A stretch of DNA of 64,000 nucleotides from Terrimonas ferruginea DSM 30193 (GTDB lineage Bacteria > Bacteroidota > Bacteroidia > Chitinophagales > Chitinophagaceae). Under the pieces are notes generated by a model. That model made no database searches, was not told the DNA's origin, and was given only the letters and a program-made list of their open reading frames with translations. This document shows, one piece after another, positions 7,225 through 15,215 of this stretch (position 1 is its first letter; the number at the start of each line of letters is the position of its first letter). The DNA lies in contig NZ_AUDS01000026.1 of the NCBI RefSeq assembly GCF_000425585.1, positions 24,939 through 88,938 of the forward strand, read 5' to 3'. Position numbers and translations under genes: made by a program.

Positions 7225-8283
7225 TCAATACAACAAATTCCTCAGCTTATCCGCATCCGTCACCCGGATCTTGCCCTCCCTGATTTCCACCAATTTCTCT
7301 GCTTTAAAATCACTGAGCGTGCGGATGAGCGACTCGGTGGCCGTGCCCACATAATGTGCTATATCTTCTCTTGAAATATCGATAACCGTGTCTTTATGAC
7401 CGCTGGCATATTTATCGTGCAGATCGGCCAGCGCATTGGCCACGCGCTTGCGAAGTGAGCTGTAAGCAAGATTCAACAGCCTGGCCTCCTTTTCCTTTAC
7501 GTTCTGCGTAATAATCCGGATGAATTTTGTGGCCACGTTGATATCGCCATATACCATTTGCAGGAAATCTTCCCGCGGCACCTGCATCACCTCCGCGTCT
7601 TCGAGTACGACGGCCGAGTGATCGTAATTTTTATCCTCGAGCAGGGAGGAGTAACCCATGAAATCGCCTTCACTGAACATATCGGTGATGTATTCTTTTC
7701 CGTCCTCGTGTGTACGGAAAGCCTTCACTTTCCCTTTCACCAGGTAATATAGAAAACGCGGGCGCTTTCCCTCCTGGTAAAGGGTTTGTTTGCGCATGTA
7801 AGGTTCTGTGTTGTATTGCGATGTCAGGCTACCCATCATACCGGCATTGCGCGCATCATCGAGGAAGCTGTTTACGCCTTCCGCTGAAGCGGCATATCGC
7901 TGCTGCAATACTTCCGCTTTCTTTAGTCGTATCTCTACCGCATTGAGCAATTCTATTTCGTCGAATGGCTTGGTTACATAATCGTCGGCTCCCATTTCCA
8001 TGCCTTTCCGCAGATCGCTGCGTTCTGTTTTTGCGGTAAGGAAAATAAAAGGAATATGACTGGTGTCCGGATTTTTGCGTAGCAGGTGCAGCACGCCATA
8101 ACCGTCGAGTTCGGGCATCATGATATCACAGATGATCACGTCCGGCTTTTCGCGAACGGCCAGTTCCACTCCTTTTTTGCCGTTTTCAGCGGTAAATGTT
8201 TTATAACCGGCGAGTTCCATGATTTCGGCTGTGTTTTCGCGGATGCCCTGGTTATCGTCAATGACCAATACAGATTTCATCAT
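7225..8283 (-). CDS. Response regulator: receiver fused to CRP/FNR-type DNA-binding module
   Basis: 352 residues. Residues 1-125 form a complete receiver domain: acidic pair D9/D10, phosphoacceptor D53 in VIICDIMMPELDG, TAK and the KPF switch lysine. Residues about 150-270 form a cyclic-nucleotide-binding-like barrel (ITDMFSEGDFMGYSSLL) without Fe-S cysteines. The C-terminus is a Crp-type winged helix (ISREDIAHYVGTATESLIRTL). In its recognition helix the Glu and Arg that read the TGA core in CRP and FNR are kept. The gene overlaps the histidine-kinase stop by 4 bp (ATGA), so it is its translation-coupled partner. It resembles a FixJ receiver joined directly to a FixK output. I infer that it binds the CTGAT-type boxes in this region. 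Confidence 0.93.
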   Translation of the reverse strand: MMKSVLVIDDNQGIRENTAEIMELAGYKTFTAENGKKGVELAVREKPDVIICDIMMPELDGYGVLHLLRKNPDTSHIPFIFLTAKTERSDLRKGMEMGADDYVTKPFDEIELLNAVEIRLKKAEVLQQRYAASAEGVNSFLDDARNAGMMGSLTSQYNTEPYMRKQTLYQEGKRPRFLYYLVKGKVKAFRTHEDGKEYITDMFSEGDFMGYSSLLEDKNYDHSAVVLEDAEVMQVPREDFLQMVYGDINVATKFIRIITQNVKEKEARLLNLAYSSLRKRVANALADLHDKYASGHKDTVIDISREDIAHYVGTATESLIRTLSDFKAEKLVEIREGKIRVTDADKLRNLLY

Positions 8284-9518
8284 GTGGATTTATGATTTAA
8301 GAAAGTGATCGAAAAGCAGGAGCCTTCACCCAGTTTACTGTCTACCGTTATATCGCCGCCAATCAGGTCTAGGTAACGGCGCACGATATGCAATCCCAGA
8401 CCCGTACCCTGGATGTTGACAGCATTGGCACCGCGGAAAAAACTGGAGAACAAATGTTCCAGGTCTTCCTGTGCAATACCGATGCCTTTATCGGTTACAC
8501 GCACGGTTGCCTGTAGCTCATCCGTTATCGCTTCGATACGAATCCCTTCTTTTTCACCCGAAAATTTGATCGCGTTGGTGATCAGGTTGGTGAGAATATT
8601 TTTCACCAGCTTTTCATCGGAGCAGAAATGATCAGGCCCCTGGTATTGCAAGTCGAAAAATTGTTGGTCTTTAAGTAATGGCTTTAATTCTTCTGTTAAT
8701 TCTTCCAGCGAATGACGCAGATCGAATTTCGTCAATTGCGTATGCACTTTTCCCTCATCCAGTTTACCCAGTGACAGGAAGTCTTCGAGTATGTCATTGA
8801 GTTGCTTAACCGAACTTTTGATCCGCTCGATGTGTTTGGTGCGTTTGTCCTGCTCATCTGTGGTTGTATACTTACCGAGCAACGACGCTGATGACAGCAC
8901 GGTGCTTAATGGTGTGCGGAATTCGTGGGAGGCCATGGAAACGAAACGGCTTTTAATTTCATTCAATTGCCGTTCTTTGTCGAGGGCTTCGTTCAATTCC
9001 ACCTGTGATTGTTCCAACCGCTGTAAGGCTTCTTTGAGAATGAGTGTCCGTTCTTCCACCTTTGCTTCGAGTTCCGCATTCAGTATGCGGATCTCGTTGC
9101 TGATGAGTTCGAGTTCTTTCTGCTGCCGCACCATGTTCTGTTCAATCTCTTTGCGTCGCGTGATGTTGACGATAAAAGCGATCACGAACATTTCCTCCTG
9201 CTGGTGGTAATAACTGAGGCTTACTTCTACGGGTAGATCGGTACCCCCTTTTTTTCTGCCGTAAAGGTCGCGGCCGTGGCCCATTACGCGGTTGGACGGT
9301 TTATGGTAAAACCCATCCCGCAGTTCGTGGTGATGCGAACGTACGCTGTCGGGTATCAGTATTTCTATGGGCTGACCGGTAATTTCTTCCGGGCGGTAAT
9401 CAAACATGCGGCAGGCAGCAGGGTTCACAAGAATGATCTGCCCTTTACCATTGGTCAGGATAATGCCTTCTGTTGCGTTCTCAAAAAGTGAATGTAAATG
9501 GGTAATGTCTGCCGCCAT
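8280..9518 (-). CDS. PAS-domain sensor histidine kinase with FixL-like haem-pocket residues
   Basis: 412 residues, no membrane segment, so probably cytoplasmic. The PAS domain spans about residues 5-120. In it H63 (RSHHHEL) and R83 (VMGHGRDLYG) are 20 residues apart, as His200 and Arg220 of Bradyrhizobium FixL, the haem ligand and the oxygen-contacting residue. A coiled coil (about 125-185) follows. The kinase core then shows H-box SMASHEFRTPLS, N-box NLITNAIKF, and G-boxes DKGIGIA and GTGLGLHIV. The operon order is RIC, kinase, regulator. I infer an oxygen or NO sensor. The PAS motif also occurs in non-haem PAS domains, so haem binding is not proven. Confidence 0.92.
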   Translation of the reverse strand: MAADITHLHSLFENATEGIILTNGKGQIILVNPAACRMFDYRPEEITGQPIEILIPDSVRSHHHELRDGFYHKPSNRVMGHGRDLYGRKKGGTDLPVEVSLSYYHQQEEMFVIAFIVNITRRKEIEQNMVRQQKELELISNEIRILNAELEAKVEERTLILKEALQRLEQSQVELNEALDKERQLNEIKSRFVSMASHEFRTPLSTVLSSASLLGKYTTTDEQDKRTKHIERIKSSVKQLNDILEDFLSLGKLDEGKVHTQLTKFDLRHSLEELTEELKPLLKDQQFFDLQYQGPDHFCSDEKLVKNILTNLITNAIKFSGEKEGIRIEAITDELQATVRVTDKGIGIAQEDLEHLFSSFFRGANAVNIQGTGLGLHIVRRYLDLIGGDITVDSKLGEGSCFSITFLNHKST

Positions 9519-9566
9519 AGTTGGGTCTTCTCCGGGCGCTTAAGGTAGTGAAAATTCAGGTGCCTT

Positions 9567-10325
9567 TCAAGTCCCCAGTAATTCCTTTTCCATATTGATG
9601 ATCCGCGGGAAAAGAATCGACGTCTCAAGATAGAGGTATTGCGACAGATCATTGTCCAGTTCCCGAAGGCGTCCGAACAGCACGCGGTGACTGGTGCACG
9701 CGTTTTCCGGTGGCGTATACAACGATGTAAGTTCCCGGACCGGCAGGAGGTAGTTGCTGAAAATAGCATGTTCCTGTTCCATCACCGGCGGCAGGGGTTT
9801 TCGGAGTGTTTTAACCAGTAAGGTTGCCAGCGAATCTTTATCGGCATAAGCATGCGCTACCTGGAGGATGTATGGGAACAATACTTCTTCTTCCTGTTTA
9901 ATGTGCTGCAGGGTTTCGGTGCTGAAGCGCATGAATAGTTCCTCCAGGGCGGGTATGTACGCGTATTTATTCCGGTGTTTGCCGGCAAAACGGTCCAGGG
10001 CCTCACTCAGTGGTGGCAAATTATTACGCAGATAAGTATGATGCACGCGCCGGATATAATCGATCAGGAAATCGATATCCCATTCTTCGAACGCATGTGT
10101 CGTAGACAAAGTGAGCGTCCGGGTTACCTGCCGGAGTTTATCGAGTAGTTCATCCTGCTGAACGCCTTTCATCAGGCAGGCGGAAGAAACGGGCCATCTT
10201 CCCCCGCAGCAGTAGTCGATGCCATATGCATCAAACACCGCCGCCGTCCGATAATCAGCCTGCACAATATCTCTTACAACCGTCTCCCCGGTAATAGCAT
10301 TATCCTGTAAAAACATAATATCCAT
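9567..10325 (-). CDS. Iron-sulfur cluster repair di-iron protein (RIC/ScdA/YtfE family)
   Basis: About 252 residues from ATG 10325; ATGs at 10316 and 10364 are alternatives. The N-terminal ScdA domain has the diagnostic GIDYCCGG motif. The C-terminal part is a hemerythrin-like four-helix bundle with spaced His and Glu residues (YIRRVHHTYL, LQHIKQEEEVLFPYI, MEQEHAIF) that hold the di-iron site. The family repairs Fe-S clusters damaged by nitric oxide or oxidants in the cytoplasm. It heads the likely operon RIC-kinase-regulator and is divergent from the oxidase operon. This ties the sensor to NO or low-oxygen stress. Confidence 0.92.
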   Translation of the reverse strand: MDIMFLQDNAITGETVVRDIVQADYRTAAVFDAYGIDYCCGGRWPVSSACLMKGVQQDELLDKLRQVTRTLTLSTTHAFEEWDIDFLIDYIRRVHHTYLRNNLPPLSEALDRFAGKHRNKYAYIPALEELFMRFSTETLQHIKQEEEVLFPYILQVAHAYADKDSLATLLVKTLRKPLPPVMEQEHAIFSNYLLPVRELTSLYTPPENACTSHRVLFGRLRELDNDLSQYLYLETSILFPRIINMEKELLGT

Positions 10326-10367
10326 CCGTTTGAACTGTAAAAGAAAAGTATCCGCTAATGGCATCGG

Positions 10368-10456
10368 CTGATTTATGTCATGCAGTCTGCCTGATATAAA
10401 TCAGTTCGTCAGGAGCGTCATGTCATCAGTGTGTAAAAAGCGGACAGGTAGTTTTG
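10368..10456 (+). promoter_or_regulatory. Oxidase operon promoter with two FNR/CRP-type boxes
   Basis: Two boxes lie in the divergent region: CTGATTTATGTCAT (10368-10381) and CTGATATAAATCAG (10391-10404), both fitting TGAY-N4-RTCA, with centres 23 bp apart. The second centre is 51.5 bp upstream of TAGTTTTG (10449-10456), a perfect TAnnTTTG box, and no TTG -33 element is present. The estimated distance to the transcription start is about 63 bp, as in class I CRP/FNR activation. The boxes could also act on the divergent RIC-kinase-regulator operon. Confidence 0.65.
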
Positions 10457-10478
10457 CCGGGCAATCAAATCAATACAC

Positions 10479-10604
10479 ATGGAACCCCAAGAAAAGAAAG
10501 AAAAATTCACCCCAAAAGGAGCGATGGCCTTTTTTATCGCACTGGTTGTGCTCTCCCTCCTCTTCTGGTATGGCATCTATTCCCTCATGATCGAACGCAG
10601 CTAA
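10479..10604 (+). CDS. cbaD: ba3-type cytochrome oxidase subunit IIa (CbaD-like)
   Basis: A 41-residue gene. A charged N-terminus (MEPQEKKEKFTPKGA) is followed by one transmembrane helix (FFIALVVLSLLFWYGIYSL). The PKGA(M/L)A start of the helix and the LFWYGIYS-like end closely resemble the 34-residue subunit IIa of Thermus thermophilus ba3 oxidase as I recall it. The position directly before subunits II and I is right for this role. The helix takes the place of one subunit II transmembrane helix in ba3 enzymes. It starts 23 bp after the -7 box, and subunit II follows after 9 bp. Confidence 0.85.
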   Translation: MEPQEKKEKFTPKGAMAFFIALVVLSLLFWYGIYSLMIERS

Positions 10605-10613
10605 ATTTTTTTT

Positions 10614-11072
10614 ATGAAAATTGACAAATTTGAAAAACGGGTGCTGATCATCACACTTTCTGTTATCGGGCTGTTTATTTTTTCGCTGTTGTATGCGAAA
10701 AACAAATACCAGACAGACCTGCCTGAGTGTCTTCCTTATAACAAGGTGTATACCGAACCCAAAATCAACAAAATCGATTCAACTACCTACCAGGTGTTTT
10801 CAGTGGCTTCCATGTGGCAATTTGAACCGGGTGAAATCTATGTACCCGTCGGCAGCGAAGTGGATTTTTATCTCACTTCCAAAGATGTGGTTCACGGGTT
10901 CAACATTGCGCAGAAGAATGTAAACATGATGGCCGTTTATGGCTCCATCAATAAGACCACCGTAAAATTTGACAAACCCGGCGTGTATGATATCGTATGC
11001 CATGAGTATTGCGGAGTGGGTCATCAAAACATGCGTGCCCAGGTTATTGTCAACTATCCTACTGCCAAATAA
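10614..11072 (+). CDS. cbaB: Cytochrome c oxidase subunit II, ba3-type (CuA protein)
   Basis: 152 residues: one N-terminal membrane anchor (about residues 8-28), then a cupredoxin domain facing the periplasm. The binuclear CuA ligands are visible: His in VVHGFNIA and the motif CHEYCGVGHQNM (C-x3-C-x3-H-x2-M). It accepts electrons from cytochrome c and passes them to subunit I. The single anchor and short length match ba3-type rather than aa3-type subunit II. It is part of the operon IIa-II-I-SCO-cytochrome c. Confidence 0.95.
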   Translation: MKIDKFEKRVLIITLSVIGLFIFSLLYAKNKYQTDLPECLPYNKVYTEPKINKIDSTTYQVFSVASMWQFEPGEIYVPVGSEVDFYLTSKDVVHGFNIAQKNVNMMAVYGSINKTTVKFDKPGVYDIVCHEYCGVGHQNMRAQVIVNYPTAK

Positions 11073-11083
11073 AACGATGATTT

Positions 11084-12778
11084 ATGCAAGTAAGCAAAAC
11101 TTTCAAACGGATTATTTACCTCGAACTGGCGATACCGGTAGCCTTGCTGATCATCGGTATATATCACGGATTAATGCAGACCGTGTACAGGGCGGGCGTA
11201 TTGCACCAGACTTCCTTCCTGAAACTGGATTACTACCAGGGACTCACCCTTCACGGCGTAATCAACGCGCTGGTGCTGACCACCTTTTTTGCCGTGGCGT
11301 TTGGTCATGCGACCATGGCTTTTTATTTCAAAAAAGAACCCAACAAAAAACTGATGTGGCTCAGCTTCTGGCTGATGCTCACCGGTGTGTTGCTGGCTGC
11401 GGCAACGATGCTGATGGGTAAAGCATCGGTACTCTATACTTTTTACCCCCCACTGAAGGCCCATCCATTATTCTATCTTGGTGCCGCCCTGCTGATTGTC
11501 GGGTCATGGGTGCCGTTGTTCGATTGGGTACGCATGTACAATGCCTGGAAAAAAGAGCATCCCGAAACCAAAACGCCACTGGCGGTATTGGGAACGCTCA
11601 TCAACTTCATCATCTGGTTCATGTGTACACTGGCCGTAGCCTATGAAGTATTGGTATTGTTAATACCCTGGTCAATGGGCTGGACCAAAACGGTGAATGT
11701 GAACCTGGCCCGAACACTTTTCTGGTTCTTCGGACATGCATTGGTTTATTTCTGGTTGTTGCCGGCTTATATCATGTTCTACACCATCCTGCCGAAGGTG
11801 GCGGGTGGCAAGCTCTATTCCGATCTCGCAGGACGCATTGCTTTATTTCTGTTTCTCATTTTTTCCATTCCCGTTGGCGTTCACCACCAATACAGCGACC
11901 CTACCATCACACGTGGTGTGAAATTCTTCCACGGTTTGCTGACCTATGGTGTAGCCATTCCGAGTTTTATCACAGCATTCACGATTGCCGCTTCGCTCGA
12001 ATATGCAGGCCGCAAGCGCGGTGCGAAAGGATTATTCGGATGGATGGCGAAACTGCCGTACCTGAACAAAGACAAATTCCTCTTTGGCTATTTCATCTGC
12101 GGTTTGATCCTGTTTATTTTCGGGGGCGTAACCGGTATTATCAACTCTTCTTACTCGCTCAACAATGTGATACACAATACAGCCTGGTTGCCCGGTCACT
12201 TTCACATGACCGTTGCGGGGCCGGTGTTCCTCGGTATTGTGGGAATGAGTTTATACCTGTATGCCCGCATGAGTGGTAAAAAAATATTCATGCCCTCGGT
12301 GAATGCGATCATTCCCTATCTCTGGATGATTGGCATGCTGATTTTTTCCTTCGGTATGAGCTGGGGAGGATTGAGAGGTGAACCACGCCGTACCAATCTC
12401 GGTATCTCTTACCTGAATCCCGAAAGCGCGCAGTTCCGCCCCGACTGGGTACCCACTACCACCATCGCCCTGCTCGGCGGAGTCATCATGTTCCTTGCCG
12501 GTATGTTGTTCGTAGTCGTATTCTTCGGCACCATTTTCAAAAAGAAAACCGAAGAAGGCCAACTGGATATTCCCGTCGCCGAAGCATTTCATGATGAAAA
12601 ACGTGTACCGCTTTTCGATCGTTTCAAACCCTGGCTGGCAGCCATGATCGTGATCATTCTACTGGCTTATATACCTGCCCTGATCAATGTAAATAAAAAC
12701 AGCGGCCCCGGTGCGCCAAGGTACAATATCGACAACCCGATGCCGCTTGAGAATAAAACTGAAACGGTTAAACCATGA
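11084..12778 (+). CDS. cbaA: Cytochrome c oxidase subunit I, b(o/a)3-type
   Basis: 564 residues with about 13 membrane helices. The haem-copper core is visible: FGHATMAF (haem ligand), FFGHALVYFWLLPAY (CuB His and the cross-linked Tyr), PVGVHHQY (two CuB His), and LPGHFHMTVAG (high-spin and low-spin haem ligands). It lacks the D-channel motifs of A-type enzymes, as expected for B-family oxidases, which have high oxygen affinity. It reduces oxygen to water in the inner membrane. The start lies 11 bp after subunit II. Its stop overlaps the SCO gene by 4 bp. Confidence 0.96.
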   Translation: MQVSKTFKRIIYLELAIPVALLIIGIYHGLMQTVYRAGVLHQTSFLKLDYYQGLTLHGVINALVLTTFFAVAFGHATMAFYFKKEPNKKLMWLSFWLMLTGVLLAAATMLMGKASVLYTFYPPLKAHPLFYLGAALLIVGSWVPLFDWVRMYNAWKKEHPETKTPLAVLGTLINFIIWFMCTLAVAYEVLVLLIPWSMGWTKTVNVNLARTLFWFFGHALVYFWLLPAYIMFYTILPKVAGGKLYSDLAGRIALFLFLIFSIPVGVHHQYSDPTITRGVKFFHGLLTYGVAIPSFITAFTIAASLEYAGRKRGAKGLFGWMAKLPYLNKDKFLFGYFICGLILFIFGGVTGIINSSYSLNNVIHNTAWLPGHFHMTVAGPVFLGIVGMSLYLYARMSGKKIFMPSVNAIIPYLWMIGMLIFSFGMSWGGLRGEPRRTNLGISYLNPESAQFRPDWVPTTTIALLGGVIMFLAGMLFVVVFFGTIFKKKTEEGQLDIPVAEAFHDEKRVPLFDRFKPWLAAMIVIILLAYIPALINVNKNSGPGAPRYNIDNPMPLENKTETVKP

Positions 12779-13392
12779 AAAAGAACACAACCATCCGGCT
12801 CTTTATCCTGATCGTCTTTGCGCTGCCCTTTACGGTATACGCGATGGTGAACCTGTACGAACGCAAATGGGAAACCCTTCCCATATTCGGCAAAGAAGAC
12901 CACAGGATTGCGGCGTTTGCACTGCAGAATCAAAAAGGTGAAACCATAACGCAGGATCGATGGAATGGAAAGATCGTGGTGGCGAATTTCTTCTTCACGC
13001 ATTGCCCGGTCATTTGTCCGAAGATGACGACCCATCTGCGCCAGGTGCAACAAGCCTTCTCCGACGATGCGGGCGTATGGATCAGTTCTTTTACAGTTGA
13101 CCCGGAAAATGACAGCAGTGCGCAATTGGCCACTTATGCGCACCGGTTCGGGCTCGATACGCATCAATGGGACCTGCTCACAGGCGATAAAAAATCAATC
13201 TACGCACTCGCGCGCAACAGCTTTCTCGTAGTAGCCACCGATGGCGATGGCGGGCCGAATGACTTTATTCACAGTGAAAAACTGGTACTCCTGGATAAGC
13301 AACAGCGTATAAGAGGATATTATGACGGCACCAGTGATACCGAAGTAGCCCAACTCATAACTGACATTAAAAAACTGAAACATGAAAAATAG
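12775..13392 (+). CDS. SCO1/SenC-family copper chaperone
   Basis: 205 residues, thioredoxin fold anchored by an N-terminal helix (about residues 6-24). The copper ligands are present: CPVIC (C77, C81) and the downstream His in DFIHSEKLVLLD. It delivers copper to the CuA site of subunit II, on the periplasmic side. It overlaps subunit I by 4 bp and the cytochrome c gene by 11 bp. The tight coupling supports a dedicated assembly role for this oxidase. Confidence 0.93.
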   Translation: MKKNTTIRLFILIVFALPFTVYAMVNLYERKWETLPIFGKEDHRIAAFALQNQKGETITQDRWNGKIVVANFFFTHCPVICPKMTTHLRQVQQAFSDDAGVWISSFTVDPENDSSAQLATYAHRFGLDTHQWDLLTGDKKSIYALARNSFLVVATDGDGGPNDFIHSEKLVLLDKQQRIRGYYDGTSDTEVAQLITDIKKLKHEK

Positions 13393-13915
13393 ATCCCTGC
13401 TTGTTGCCTTTCTGCTGATCATCTCCGGAGGAGGGCTCTATGCCAATCCCGTCGAAGATGGCAAGACGATATTTGTAAGTCGTTGTGCAGCCTGTCACAA
13501 TGTAAACCGTATACTCACGGGTCCTGCGCTGGCCGGTGTTGATCAGCGCCGCTCTATGGACTGGATCGTAAAATTTGTACAATCATCGCAGGCCCTGATC
13601 AAAAGCGGCGATAAAGATGCGGTAGCGATCTATCATCAGTTCAACCAGGTGGTGATGCCCGATCATGCTGATCTTACTTCCGACAACATCAAAAGCATCG
13701 TTGAATACATCAATGCCAGTACCCAAAAAGAAAGTGATGCGCCGTTCGTAAAACCATCAAAACTCGAAACACACTATCTGCCGCCCTCTCTGCAGCGGGA
13801 CTATGGCATGTTCCTGATCTATTTAATGGCAGTAGGATTGCTGGTAGCCTTGCTGTTATTCATTGTACGCATGAATACGATTGCGGAAGCAACGCGTAAA
13901 AAACAAGTTGATTAG
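13382..13915 (+). CDS. Class I cytochrome c with C-terminal membrane anchor
   Basis: 177 residues: signal peptide (SLLVAFLLIISGGGLYA), a single haem-binding CAACH motif at residues 35-39, and the distal Met in NQVVMPDHADL. A transmembrane helix (LIYLMAVGLLVALLLFIV) lies near the C-terminus. It is likely the periplasmic electron donor to the CuA subunit encoded in the same operon. It is the last gene, followed by a terminator. Confidence 0.92.
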   Translation: MKNRSLLVAFLLIISGGGLYANPVEDGKTIFVSRCAACHNVNRILTGPALAGVDQRRSMDWIVKFVQSSQALIKSGDKDAVAIYHQFNQVVMPDHADLTSDNIKSIVEYINASTQKESDAPFVKPSKLETHYLPPSLQRDYGMFLIYLMAVGLLVALLLFIVRMNTIAEATRKKQVD

Positions 13916-13936
13916 TTTTAGTTGAGATAGAAAGCA

Positions 13937-13968
13937 AACAGCCGGCTTTGTTAGATTAGCCGGCTGTT
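13937..13968. terminator. Terminator of oxidase operon
   Basis: An 11-bp inverted repeat AACAGCCGGCT / AGCCGGCTGTT with a 10-nt loop lies 21 bp after the cytochrome c stop. It sits between convergent genes and may work in both directions. The T-tract is weak. Confidence 0.65.
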
Positions 13969-13986
13969 ATGTTAATAAGGTCCGTA

Positions 13987-15189
13987 TCAGTACCCTATTC
14001 GCCCTGAAGACATTATTAATGACAAAGAATTCATATACCTGTCTTCAATATCCACGTGCTTTTGCAATACACCGGTAGCTGCGTTGTAAATACTAAAACC
14101 ATTTCGGCCGTTTTCGTCCGAACCATATAAGAACAATTTATTGCCGCCATATTTAATATTGAGTCCTCCTCCTGGGTATACGTCCGTTTTCCACACCTGT
14201 GTATTCTCTCCCATATTAAAAGCAGTTAGATAATAACTGTTGTTATGAATATTGTACAGGTAGGCTTTTTTATTGTAGATAGTATAGCGCCAAATAGATA
14301 AACCAAGATTATCGGCAACCGGCCATCTTTGAATCATGCCGCCGTTCACCGGATCGATGGATTTCAATATCTTACTACTGTCCAGCGCGATGATTCGCCC
14401 ATTCTCAGAGAATGGTCTTGAAAATTGACCACGTTTATTCCAGGCCACTGATCCTGTGTGTTTATTCAATGCCCCAATACTGCCACCGCCCACAGTCACC
14501 ATAAGGTCTCCTGCAACAATTGCGTTACCAAAGTCTGTAACGTTAATGGTCTGTTGAAACTGCTCCCACTCGATAGATTTAGACTGCGTATTGTACTTAA
14601 CAAATTTTGTACTGTATGGTCCATCATACAAAGTAAAGTAAACCGCGTTTTCATGCCAGGCCATTTTATTAAATCCGTAACCCGACTGCGCCGGAATGTG
14701 AGTAGAAAATAGTAAGTTCCCATCGATGGCGCTATAGGCGGCTAGATACGCCCGGGTACCGTACAACGTTGAGCAGATGACGGTATCATTTCGGGAAACA
14801 ACATCATTGACCAGTCTGTAACCATTTGAAGAGTTAGACCACAACAATGCTCCCGTTTTCAGATCATATCCCCGCAGTTCATATTCAGACACCGCAACTA
14901 CTTTACCGTTGGTTATCACCGGCGGATAAATCTGCTTGTCAAATGTAACATTCCACTGGCGTGTGCCCGATGTATCATATACGCTGAAACTCGTCGCGGA
15001 ATAGGGCAATATTGGAATATCGACGACTGTACTCACCACAATCGCGGCCACTTTTTCATTATCCACTGCAGCCGGAGGTGGAGGTGGATCCGGAGGTTCT
15101 GGTGATTCATTTGCTGCAGTATCTTTTGTGCAGGAAGCAAATAAACTTAAGCATAATGCAGTGATCCAGAGAATTCGTTTTTTGTTCAT
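13987..15189 (-). CDS. PQQ-like beta-propeller lipoprotein
   Basis: 400 residues. The signal peptide ends in a lipobox (LFASC, lipidated C20), followed by an acidic Pro-rich linker (EPPDPPPPP). The rest is built of PQQ/BamB-like blades with repeats of type YDLKTGALLWSN, YSAIDGNLLF, LNKHTGSVAWN and IDPVNGGMIQRW. Such propellers bind partners or ligands at the cell surface or in the periplasm; catalytic dehydrogenase residues are not visible. It lies 26 bp after hutU on the same strand, so it could be co-transcribed with hutHU. Confidence 0.85.
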   Translation of the reverse strand: MNKKRILWITALCLSLFASCTKDTAANESPEPPDPPPPPAAVDNEKVAAIVVSTVVDIPILPYSATSFSVYDTSGTRQWNVTFDKQIYPPVITNGKVVAVSEYELRGYDLKTGALLWSNSSNGYRLVNDVVSRNDTVICSTLYGTRAYLAAYSAIDGNLLFSTHIPAQSGYGFNKMAWHENAVYFTLYDGPYSTKFVKYNTQSKSIEWEQFQQTINVTDFGNAIVAGDLMVTVGGGSIGALNKHTGSVAWNKRGQFSRPFSENGRIIALDSSKILKSIDPVNGGMIQRWPVADNLGLSIWRYTIYNKKAYLYNIHNNSYYLTAFNMGENTQVWKTDVYPGGGLNIKYGGNKLFLYGSDENGRNGFSIYNAATGVLQKHVDIEDRYMNSLSLIMSSGRIGY

Positions 15190-15215
15190 TTTTAATAGAT
15201 GGTAGTTGTTATATA

